The notes beneath the pieces are model-generated. The model saw nothing but the letters and a program-made list of their open reading frames with translations, searched no databases and had not been told where the DNA came from. A stretch of 47,378 bases of DNA from an uncultured Clostridia bacterium (lineage in GTDB: Bacteria > Bacillota > Clostridia > Oscillospirales > Acutalibacteraceae): NCBI GenBank assembly GCA_947588875.1, contig CANPZK010000003.1, positions 1 through 47,378 on the forward strand, given 5' to 3'. Positions within the stretch are counted from its first letter, which is position 1. Each line of letters opens with the position of its first letter. The position numbers and the translations under genes are program-made. Positions 1 through 8,800 of this stretch are shown one piece after another.

Positions 1-72
1 AAAAAGCGAAGGCTCATAAACGGCGCGGAAGGGTAAAATGAAAAATAAAACCCTGTGCGAGCAAGAGGGGGC

Positions 73-151
73 ATACGGGGGAGCGCAAGCTCCCCCGTAT
101 AAAACCTAATTTCAAAGCAGCAGCCGTGCCGCCGCGAGGCGGCGTGGCTGC
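73..151. terminator. Two strong hairpins downstream of glmS
   Basis: The first hairpin (73-100) is a perfect 12-bp stem closed by GCAA. The second (120-151) is a 14-bp stem with two G-U type pairs closed by GCGA. Both lie beyond the glmS stop, so they may end the minus-strand operon, but neither is followed by a clear T-run in that direction. The GNRA loops appear when read on the plus strand, so they might belong to a plus-strand transcript from outside the window. I see no gene in 1-203. Confidence 0.4.
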
Positions 152-203
152 GGTCAGCGAGAACTTATTCAAAAAATAGATTTAAAAAAACAGATTTATT
201 ATA

Positions 204-2027
204 CTATTCCACCGTAACGGACTTTGCAAGGTTCCTCGGCTTGTCAACGTCGTTCCCTCTCAGCACGGAGGTGTAATAAGCGACAAGCTGCATCGGCACC
301 GCCGCGAGCATAGGCATTAGCATATCGTCCATTGCCGGAATGTCAATGCGGAAATCATATGCCTTCTCGTCTATCGTAAAGTCCTCGCGGGAAATTATTA
401 TCACCATAGCGCCCCTCGACTTGACCTCAACGATGTTGCTGACCGTCTTTTCGAGCAGATCCGACTGGGTGACTACCGCGATAACAGGCATCTCGTCGGT
501 TATGAGCGAGATGGTTCCGTGCTTAAGCTCGCCCGCCGCGTATGACTCGGAGTGTATATAAGATATTTCCTTGAGCTTAAGCGAGCCTTCCATACTGAGC
601 GCATAGTCAAGCCCTCTGCCGATATACAAAAGGCTGTCGGCGGATATGAGCTTTGTGGAAATATACTGCGACTTTTCGAGGCTGGACTTTAGTATTTTTT
701 CAATAATGTCCGGCACGCCGAGAAGCGACGCGGTCAGCTTCCTGCACTTTTCCTCGGTTATCCTGCCCTTTGCGAGGGCAAGCTCAAAGGCGAAAAGGTA
801 CATAACCGAAAGCTGTACTATATAAGCCTTTGTCGAGGCGACGGCTATCTCGGGACCGGCGTGCGTGTATATAAGCATATCCGCCTCTCTGGCGATAGAC
901 GAGCCCTTGGCGTTGACTATCGCAAGCGTTTTTGCTCCGAGCGATTTTGCAAGGCGAAGCGCCGCCAGACTGTCCGCGGTTTCGCCGGACTGCGAGATTA
1001 TTATAACGAGATCGCCCTCGCCCACTATCGGGCTGCGGTAGCGGAACTCACTGGCTATATCCACGGTCACCGGAACCCTCGCGAGCTTTTCTATAACGTA
1101 TTTTCCCACAAGTCCCGCGTGCATGGCTGTTCCGCACGCCACGACAAAAATATTTTTGAAATCCTTGATGTTTTCGTGCGTTATCCCGCACTCCTCAAGA
1201 TTCGGCAGTCCGTCGCGTATTCTCGGCTTAACAGTCATATTGATCGCGTTCGGCTGCTCGTGTATCTCCTTTATCATAAAGTGCTCATAGCCGCCCTTTT
1301 CCGCCGCGCTCTCGTCCCAGTCGGCAGTCATAAGCTCCTTGCTCACAAGCTCCTTGTGCTCGTCGTATATCCTCACCTCGTCCTTAGTCAAAACCGCGAT
1401 CTCGTCGTGGTCGAGGAGATAATAATCCCTTGTGTATTTGAGTATCGCGGGAACGTCCGAGGCTATGTAATTCTCGCCGTCGCCAACGCCTACTATAAGC
1501 GGGCTTTCGTGCCGAACCGCGTATATTCTGTCGGGAAAGGCGGCGAATATTATCCCGAGCGCAAACGAGCCTTCAAGCTCGCGTATCGTCTTGATTATGG
1601 TGTCGAGCGGACTGCCGTCGTAGTAGTAATTCAAAAGCTGTGCCACGACCTCGGTGTCCGTTTCGCTTACAAATTCAACTCCCTTTGAGTCGAGGAAGTC
1701 CTTCAGCTCCCTGTAATTCTCGATTATTCCGTTGTGAACTATCGTTACATCTGCTCCGCTGTGCGGGTGCGAGTTTACGTCCGAAGGCTCGCCGTGCGTC
1801 GCCCAGCGCGTATGCCCTATTCCGACGCAGCCGTGCGGCTTACCCTCCGCCTCCATCTTTTTGCGCAGCATTTCGAGCTTTCCCTGAGCCTTGCTTACCT
1901 TTATCTCTCCGTTTTCAAAAACGGCTATGCCCGCCGAGTCGTAGCCCCTGTACTCGAGCTTTGACAGGGCGTCCACAAGCACGTCGCTGCAATCGCGGCT
2001 TCCCGCATATCCAACTATTCCGCACAT
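204..2027 (-). CDS. glmS: Glutamine-fructose-6-phosphate aminotransferase (isomerizing)
   Basis: Cytosolic enzyme making glucosamine-6-phosphate from fructose-6-phosphate and glutamine, the entry step to UDP-GlcNAc for peptidoglycan and surface glycans. The protein has the normal family length (607 residues). Cys2 in MCGIVGYAG is the class II amidotransferase nucleophile exposed after Met removal. The glutaminase domain covers roughly 1-220, followed by two SIS sugar-isomerase domains (about 280-420 and 450-590) and the typical C-terminal DKPRNLAKSVTVE. The ATG has GGAGG seven bases upstream. It lies 27 bp after the stop of the upstream dehydratase gene, which indicates co-transcription. That gap is far too short for the glmS ribozyme common in Firmicutes, and I saw no ribozyme core in the operon leader either. 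Confidence 0.97.
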   Translation of the reverse strand: MCGIVGYAGSRDCSDVLVDALSKLEYRGYDSAGIAVFENGEIKVSKAQGKLEMLRKKMEAEGKPHGCVGIGHTRWATHGEPSDVNSHPHSGADVTIVHNGIIENYRELKDFLDSKGVEFVSETDTEVVAQLLNYYYDGSPLDTIIKTIRELEGSFALGIIFAAFPDRIYAVRHESPLIVGVGDGENYIASDVPAILKYTRDYYLLDHDEIAVLTKDEVRIYDEHKELVSKELMTADWDESAAEKGGYEHFMIKEIHEQPNAINMTVKPRIRDGLPNLEECGITHENIKDFKNIFVVACGTAMHAGLVGKYVIEKLARVPVTVDIASEFRYRSPIVGEGDLVIIISQSGETADSLAALRLAKSLGAKTLAIVNAKGSSIAREADMLIYTHAGPEIAVASTKAYIVQLSVMYLFAFELALAKGRITEEKCRKLTASLLGVPDIIEKILKSSLEKSQYISTKLISADSLLYIGRGLDYALSMEGSLKLKEISYIHSESYAAGELKHGTISLITDEMPVIAVVTQSDLLEKTVSNIVEVKSRGAMVIIISREDFTIDEKAYDFRIDIPAMDDMLMPMLAAVPMQLVAYYTSVLRGNDVDKPRNLAKSVTVE

Positions 2028-2054
2028 ACTAAAACCTCCATAATTTTATTCTTA

Positions 2055-3953
2055 TTAATAATTATATTTTTCAAATTCCGCCTTGTGAACGAACGTCGGC
2101 ACAAGCTCGTGCAGAAGCGCGACCGTATTCTCGGGGTCGTTCGCAACGGCGTATTCCTCCAATTTTTCGAGCTTGGGAACGAAGTCGCTCTGATTTATCG
2201 GTATCTGATTGCCGATAAATATTTTTGCGTTCTCGGTTTCCTTTAGCCCCTCCTCGTTCATAAGAAGCTCCTCAAACAGCTTCTCTCCCGGCCGAAGTCC
2301 TGTGAATTTTATCTCAACGTCTTTATACGGCACCTTGCCGTACATTCTGATAAGGTTCTCGGCTAAGGTCGTTATTTTTACGGGCTGACCCATATCGAGC
2401 ACAAATATCTCCCCGCCCTTTGCCATTGCCGCCGCCTGCAATACGAGCGACACAGCCTCGGGTATCGTCATAAAGTATCTGATTATCTCGGGGTGAGTCA
2501 CTGTAACCGGCTTGCCGCTTTCTATCTGTCTTTTAAACAGCGGTATCACAGAGCCGTTGGAGCCGAGGACGTTGCCGAAGCGCGTGGTTATGAACGCGGT
2601 TTTCGACGTGCTGCACTGCGCCATATACTGAACTATCATCTCACAGCAGCGCTTGGTGGCTCCCATTATATTCGTAGGATTTACCGCCTTGTCCGTCGAG
2701 ATCATCATAAACTTCTCAACACCGTAAAACTCGGAAAGGGAAGCGACGTTGTACGTCCCGATCACGTTATTCTTGACCGCCTCCTCCGGCGAGGTCTCCA
2801 TAAGCGGGACGTGCTTATGCGCCGCCGCGTGAAAAACGAGCTGAGGCTTGTATGTTTCAAATATTATCTTCATTTTTTCCTTGTCGCGCACAGAGGCTAT
2901 AAGCGTAACAAGGTCAAGCTCCTCGCCGTACTCCATAACAAGCTCCTGCTGTATGTCATAGGCGTTGTTTTCGTATATATCGACTATTATTATCCGCTTC
3001 GGTCTGTATGCGGCTATCTGCCTTGTAAGCTCGCTGCCTATCGAGCCGCCGCCGCCCGTTATCATACACACCTTGTCCCTGATTATTCTTCTTATGTCCT
3101 CCTTGTCGAAGGTCACGGGGTCGCGCCCCAAAAGGTCCTCAACCTTTATGTCGTTGAACTGCGACATAAGTCTCGGCTGTTCCTCGTCGAGAAAAAGCTC
3201 GCTCAGATACGGCACTACCTTTATAACGCAGCTCGTTTCCGAGCAGAGGTCGAGTATATATCTTCTCTGCGCCTCGGTACACGAGGGTATCGCAAACAGA
3301 ATGACCTCTATCTTCTCCTTTTTGCAAAGGCGTATTATGTCCTCGCAGTTGCCCATTACCTCAACGCCCATTACCTCGGTTTTCAGCTTTTTGGGGTCGT
3401 CGTCCACGATTCCTATCGGGAGATACTGGTTGGACGGGTTGTTCTGGTCGAGCCTTGCGCTCTCGATTTCGCGCAGTATTATCCTGCAGGCCTCGCCCGC
3501 GCCGACTATCATCGTGCGCTTTTTCATTTCTATCTGCCCGTGATCCGTCAGCAGCAAAAACGTTCGCCTGAAGCAGAACCTAAACGCCGTTATTCCGATT
3601 GTGATTATTATAAACGACATAATGCAGAACGAATAAGCAGGCCCGTCCGGACGGTAAAGCAGATATGTTATCAGCAAAACAAAAAGACTGCTCACGCCCG
3701 TACCCAAAATACAGTAGAGGTAATCCTTGATTTTAAAATACCTCCAATATTTGTTATACGCGCCGCAAAGCAGCAGCGCCGCCGCAGTCAAAACAATATA
3801 TAATGTTGTGAAAACAACGATCTGCGAGCTGTTTAAGGAGCGCTGACCGTTTGTCAAAAGCAAAAGCAGGTAGTTTGTCAGAAAGCAACCTATGCAGGTC
3901 ACAAACATATCCGCAAGGCAAAGCACGAGCTTTCTGAACGAAATATTTTTCAT
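2055..3953 (-). CDS. Membrane-bound nucleoside-diphosphate-sugar 4,6-dehydratase (CapD/PglF/WbpM family)
   Basis: Large form of the UDP-GlcNAc 4,6-dehydratase/epimerase family, acting at the inner face of the membrane to make deoxyamino-sugar precursors for surface glycans. Four hydrophobic helices occupy about residues 10-126. Two Rossmann segments follow: GAGEACR near 151 and GGGGSIG at 300-306. The second carries the catalytic SDR part, with STDK at 419-422 and Met430-x3-Lys434. Met replaces the usual SDR tyrosine, as in the WbpM-type Ser-Met-Lys triad. Length (632) matches the family. The ATG at 3951-3953 is preferred because GAGGT sits about 10 bases upstream; an in-frame ATG nine bases earlier is too close to that site. 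First gene of an operon with glmS. The exact sugar product cannot be read from sequence. Confidence 0.93.
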   Translation of the reverse strand: MKNISFRKLVLCLADMFVTCIGCFLTNYLLLLLTNGQRSLNSSQIVVFTTLYIVLTAAALLLCGAYNKYWRYFKIKDYLYCILGTGVSSLFVLLITYLLYRPDGPAYSFCIMSFIIITIGITAFRFCFRRTFLLLTDHGQIEMKKRTMIVGAGEACRIILREIESARLDQNNPSNQYLPIGIVDDDPKKLKTEVMGVEVMGNCEDIIRLCKKEKIEVILFAIPSCTEAQRRYILDLCSETSCVIKVVPYLSELFLDEEQPRLMSQFNDIKVEDLLGRDPVTFDKEDIRRIIRDKVCMITGGGGSIGSELTRQIAAYRPKRIIIVDIYENNAYDIQQELVMEYGEELDLVTLIASVRDKEKMKIIFETYKPQLVFHAAAHKHVPLMETSPEEAVKNNVIGTYNVASLSEFYGVEKFMMISTDKAVNPTNIMGATKRCCEMIVQYMAQCSTSKTAFITTRFGNVLGSNGSVIPLFKRQIESGKPVTVTHPEIIRYFMTIPEAVSLVLQAAAMAKGGEIFVLDMGQPVKITTLAENLIRMYGKVPYKDVEIKFTGLRPGEKLFEELLMNEEGLKETENAKIFIGNQIPINQSDFVPKLEKLEEYAVANDPENTVALLHELVPTFVHKAEFEKYNY

Positions 3954-4134
3954 TTGATACATTACCTCTTATTAAAATACAAAGGCAAACGCCTTTCCCA
4001 ATAAAACAACGCCCCGCCACCTGAAATTGCCAAAAGACGGGCGAAAGCTTTTCTTAATTCTTGTGCGAAAACCGATTTAGCGGCAAACGAGCTTCGCTTA
4101 TTTTAAGCGTCTGCATGGCTGCACAATTTTTTTC

Positions 4135-4163
4135 ATTATAATATTTTGTCGATAAAAAGTCAA
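4135..4163 (-). promoter_or_regulatory. Sigma-A promoter of the dehydratase-glmS operon
   Basis: On the minus strand a TTGACT -35 box and a TATAAT -10 box are separated by exactly 17 bp, in AT-rich sequence. It implies a 5' leader of roughly 170 nt before the dehydratase start, containing a small CGCTTA/TAAGCG hairpin but no ribozyme or riboswitch that I recognise. Confidence 0.8.
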
Positions 4164-4294
4164 ATTATTTAGTACAGTGAAAAAATGTTTTTTATTTTGT
4201 TATTCTCGGACCGCAGTCAAACTGCCGAGCAGCTTGACTGCTGATTAAATCTATAATTTATTTAGGGAGAGCAGACGCTCCACTGCAAATAAAG

Positions 4295-4364
4295 CGGCAG
4301 CCTCACCCGAGCGAGTCGGTAAGGCTGCCGTCAAGCGGATTTACGGGAGAGCCGCGCTCCCCCG
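4295..4364 (-). terminator. Tandem hairpins after gltD
   Basis: Two inverted repeats lie just beyond the gltD stop. The nearer (4344-4364) pairs CGGGAGAGC with GCTCCCCCG with one mismatch. The farther (4295-4330) has a perfect 9-bp CGGCAGCCT stem, followed on the minus strand by CTTTATTT. Together they are the probable terminator of the glutamate synthase operon. The rest of the 425-base gap between gltD and the dehydratase gene holds that gene's promoter and leader. Confidence 0.6.
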
Positions 4365-4378
4365 CATAAATTCAAATA

Positions 4379-5866
4379 TTATTTTAAGCAGGTGTAGCCC
4401 ATGAGATATTCGTCAACGTCGGCAGCGGCGTCTCTGCCCTCTCTTATCGCCCAAACCACAAGCGACTGCCCCCTGTGCATATCTCCGGCGGTGAACACCT
4501 TTTCAACGCTCGTCTTGTATCCGCCCGCCTCGGAAGCCACGTTGCTGCGGCTGTTCGTTTCAACTCCGAACGCGCGGGGAACATACTCCCTCGGCCCGAG
4601 AAAGCCAGCGGCTATAAGCACAAGCTCGGCTTCAAGGTATTCCTCGCTGCCCTCTACCTCGCGCATTACGTTCCTCTTGGACTCCTCGTCATAAACAAAT
4701 TTCAGCTTTACGGTCGTAACGCCCTTTAAATTGCCGTTTTCGTCCTTGACAAACTCCTTGACGGTTGTCTGATAGCGGCGCGGGTCAGCGCCAAACAGGG
4801 CTATCGCCTCCTGCTGACCGTAGTCGGTCTTGCACACCCTCGGCCACTCCGGCCACGGGTTGTTTTCGGCGCGGCTGTCGGGCAGCTTTGGCATCATTTC
4901 AAGCTGGACAACGGACTTGCAGCCGTGGCGGATAGACGTTCCTACGCAGTCGTTGCCGGTGTCGCCGCCGCCGATTATCACCACGTTTTTATCCTTCGCG
5001 GAGATATAATTGCCGTCCTCAAGATTTGAGTCGAGCAGGCTCTTTGTGGTCGCCTTGAGGAAATCCACGGCGAAGTATATCCCGTTTGCATCTCTGCCCT
5101 GAGCGTTTATGTCGCGCGGATTGCCTGCCCCGCAGCACAGCACGACCGCGTCGTATTCATCGACAAGCTCTTTTGCGTCCACGCTGCCGCCCACGTCGGC
5201 GTTCGTGACAAAGCTTATGCCCTCCGCCTTCATCAGCTCAACGCGCCTGTCGACTATCTGCTTCTCGAGCTTCATATTAGGTATGCCGTACATCAGCAGC
5301 CCGCCTATCCGGTCGTCCTTTTCATAGACCGTTACGCTGTGGCCCCTCTTGTTGAGCTGTGCCGCGCAGGCAAGCCCCGACGGCCCCGAGCCTATCACAG
5401 CCACGCGCTTTCCCGTCCTCACCTGCGGCGGGTTGGGCTTTATCATGCCCGACGCAAAGGCGTTTTCAACTATGAAATTTTCGTTTTCCTTAACGCTTAC
5501 GGGGTCGCCGTTTAACCCGCAGGTACACGCCGCCTCGCAGAGAGCCGGACATACCCTTGAGGTGAATTCGGGGAAATTATTCGTTATCAAAAGTCTGTGC
5601 GCCGCCGAGTCAAACTCGCCTGTATACACAAGGTCGTTCCACTCGGGTATGAGATTATTCAGCGGACAGCCCGAAACCATTCCCATTATCGGCTGTCCGT
5701 TCTGGCAAAACGGCACGCCGCAGTCCATACATCTCGCCGCCTGCTTCAGCCTTTCATCGGGCAGCATCGGGGTGTGAAATTCGTTATAATGCTTTATTCT
5801 TTCAAGGGGCGACGCGCCCTCGTTGTTTTTTCTTATATAATCCAAAAAACCTGTCGGCTTTCCCAT
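4379..5866 (-). CDS. gltD: Glutamate synthase (NADPH) small subunit
   Basis: Beta subunit that takes electrons from NADPH through FAD to the iron-sulfur centres of GltB. The 495 residues match the family. N-terminal cysteine clusters (Cys46, 49, 54, 67 and a second set in CPALCEAACTCG near 105-115) are the [4Fe-4S] ligands. A FAD-binding GSGPSG near 158 and an NAD(P)-binding GGGDTG near 298 follow. The start has AAGGAGG placed directly on the gltB stop, with only 13 bp between the two genes, which indicates translational coupling and fixes the start. Confidence 0.97.
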   Translation of the reverse strand: MGKPTGFLDYIRKNNEGASPLERIKHYNEFHTPMLPDERLKQAARCMDCGVPFCQNGQPIMGMVSGCPLNNLIPEWNDLVYTGEFDSAAHRLLITNNFPEFTSRVCPALCEAACTCGLNGDPVSVKENENFIVENAFASGMIKPNPPQVRTGKRVAVIGSGPSGLACAAQLNKRGHSVTVYEKDDRIGGLLMYGIPNMKLEKQIVDRRVELMKAEGISFVTNADVGGSVDAKELVDEYDAVVLCCGAGNPRDINAQGRDANGIYFAVDFLKATTKSLLDSNLEDGNYISAKDKNVVIIGGGDTGNDCVGTSIRHGCKSVVQLEMMPKLPDSRAENNPWPEWPRVCKTDYGQQEAIALFGADPRRYQTTVKEFVKDENGNLKGVTTVKLKFVYDEESKRNVMREVEGSEEYLEAELVLIAAGFLGPREYVPRAFGVETNSRSNVASEAGGYKTSVEKVFTAGDMHRGQSLVVWAIREGRDAAADVDEYLMGYTCLK

Positions 5867-5879
5867 CTCGTCCGCCTCC

Positions 5880-8800
5880 TTATCTCTTAGTATTCATATA
5901 AAACGCTTCGATTTTCGCCTGCTCCGGGCTCATGCCCTTTTCCTCCATTAGGAAGATGCTCTGCATCATCTTGGCGTAATCGTTCGGCAAAACCTTCTTG
6001 AACTTGGGCAGATACTTTTCAAAGTTGTCGAGTATCTCCCTGCCCTTGGGCGAGCCGGTAGCCTCAACGTGCTCGGCTATCATTCCCTTCAGCTCGGCAA
6101 CGTCGTATTTCTCGGTAACGCCGCTGACGGAAACCATCTCCTTGTTCATCTTTCTGTAAAGGCTTGAATCCTCGTCGAGAACATAGGCTATTCCTCCGCT
6201 CATGCCGGCGGCGAAATTCTTGCCCGTTGTGCCGAGTATCGCAACTCTGCCGCCCGTCATATACTCGCAGCCGTGGTCGCCGACGCCCTCTACTACGGCT
6301 ATCGCGCCGGAATTTCTGACGCAGAAGCGCTCGCCGGCTACGCCGCTTATAAACGCCTTGCCGCTTGTCGCTCCGTAAAGCGCGACGTTTCCTATTATGA
6401 TGTTCTCGTCTCTCTTAAAGGTCGAGCCCTTTGGAGGATACACTATGAGCTTGCCGCCCGACATACCCTTGCCGAAGTAGTCGTTGCTGTCGCCCTGAAG
6501 CTCGAGCGTCAGCCCCTTGGGTATGAACGCGCCGAAGCTCTGTCCGCCCGCGCCCTTGCATTTTACAACGTAGAAATCGTCGTCAAGCGTGTTGTCGTGG
6601 TAGCGCTTTGTTATCTCCGAGCCGAATATCGTGCCGACCGAGCGGTCTATATTAGTCACGTCTATTTCTATCGTTTTCTTCGTCTTGTTTTTGAGGGCCG
6701 CCGACATCTTCTTTAATATGACTCTCTCGTCCACCGTCTTTTCAAGCTCAAAGTCGTATTTGTCCTCCGGCACAAACGTCCGCGGCGCGTCCGTGTTCAC
6801 ATACGGATTGTGGAGTATGTTGGTCATATCTATCTTTGCCGCCTTTGTGCCTTCCTCCGCCTCCTTTACCCTGAGCAAATCGGAGCGGCCGACAAGCTCG
6901 TCGACCGTCCTTATCCCGAGACGAGCCATATATTCCCTTAGCTCCTCGGCGATAAAGTGCATAAAGTTTATAACGTATTCCGGCTTGCCCCTAAATCTCT
7001 TTCTAAGCTCCGGATTCTGCGTCGCTATTCCGACCGGACAGGTGTCAAGGTTGCACACGCGCATCATTACGCAGCCCATTGTTACGAGCGGAGCTGTCGC
7101 AAAGCCGAACTCCTCCGCGCCGAGCAGCGCCGCGACGAGAACGTCGCGCCCCGTCATGAGCTTGCCGTCAGTTTCAATAACCACCTTTGACCTCAAGCCG
7201 TTCATTATCAGCGTCTGGTGTGTTTCCGCAAGTCCGAGCTCCCACGGCAGGCCCGCGTTATATATCGAGTTTCTCGGCGCGGCTCCCGTACCGCCGTCAT
7301 AGCCGGATATCAAGATGACTCCCGCTCCCGCCTTTGCAACGCCGGCGGCGACCGTTCCTACGCCCGCCTCCGAAACGAGCTTTACGGAAATGCGCGCGTC
7401 CTTGTTGGCGTTTTTAAGGTCGTAAATGAGCTGCGCCAAATCCTCTATCGAATATATATCGTGGTGCGGCGGCGGCGATATAAGTCCCACGCCGGGTGTG
7501 GAGTGCCTTGTCTTTGCGATCCACGGGTAAACCTTTTTGCCCGGAAGATGACCGCCCTCGCCGGGCTTTGCGCCCTGCGCCATCTTTATCTGTATCTCCT
7601 TCGCGCTTACGAGATACTCGGAGGTAACGCCGAACCTGCCCGACGCCACCTGCTTTATCGCGGAACAGCGGTTAAGTCCGTCCTTGCCGACCGTCAGCCT
7701 CTCGGGGTCCTCTCCGCCCTCGCCGGAGTTGGACTTTCCTCCTATCGTATTCATGGCTATCGCCATGGTTTCGTGCGCCTCCTGCGATATAGAGCCGTAG
7801 GACATGGCTCCCGTCTTGAACCTGCGGCAAATGCTCTCGACGCTCTCCACCTCGTCTATCGGTATCCCGCCGTCCTCCGGAAAGTTGAAGTCGAGCAGGC
7901 TCCTTAAATTCATATGCTTATCCTCGCGGCATATCGCGGCGGTGTACTGCTTGAACAGCTCGTAATTTCCCGTTCTTGCGGACTCCTGGAGAAGGTGTAT
8001 TGTCTCGGGATTATAGAGGTGATCCTCCTTGCCGCTGCGCAGCTTGTGACTTCCGGCGCTCTCCACCTCGAGCAGTACGCTGAGGTCGAGCGGGTCAAAC
8101 GCGAGCGCGTGGAGCTTTTCGGAGCGCTTTGCTATATCGTCGAGGGTGATTCCTCCGACGCGGCTCACTGTGTTCGTGAAGTATTTGTCTATTACCTCCT
8201 TGGATATTCCGATAGCCTCGAATATCTTTGAGCCGAGGTACGACTGTATAGTTGAAATGCCCATCTTTGAGGCTATTTTTACTATTCCGTGCAGTACCGC
8301 GCTGTTATAGTCGTCAACCGCGGCGTAATAGTCCTTGTCGAGCGCGCCCGTGTCCACAAGGTCGCGTATCGTTTCCTGCGCGAGATATGGGTTTATTGCG
8401 CACGCGCCATAGCCGAGCAGCGTAGCAAAGTGGTGAACCTCGCACGGCTCCGCGCTTTCAAGAACCATAGATACGGACGTTCTCTTCTTTGTCGAAACAA
8501 GGTGCTGCTGCATTGCGGACACCGCGAGCAGGGACGGTATTGCGACGTGATATTCGTCCACACCTCTGTCGGAGAGGACGATTATGTTCGCGCCGTTCTT
8601 ATACGCCTTATCCGCCTGTAAAAACAAATGCTCGATAGCCTTGGCGAGATTTGTGTTCTTATAATATGTTATAGGTATTACCGCCGTCTTTAATCCGTTT
8701 GCGTTCAGATTTTTGATTTTCAGCATATCCGTATTTGTGAGGATAGGGTGCTTTATCTTCAAAACGTGGCAGTTGTCCGCCTTTTCAACGAGTATGTTGC

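Noticed and set aside
2493..3803. 436-codon plus-strand frame opposite the dehydratase gene
   Set aside because: Composition is a shadow of the dehydratase codons and the minus-strand protein has clear motifs over the full length.
3954..4378. glmS ribozyme in the leader of the dehydratase-glmS operon
   Set aside because: Neither the cleavage-site region nor the conserved GTTGACGAGGAT-like core can be found on the minus strand.
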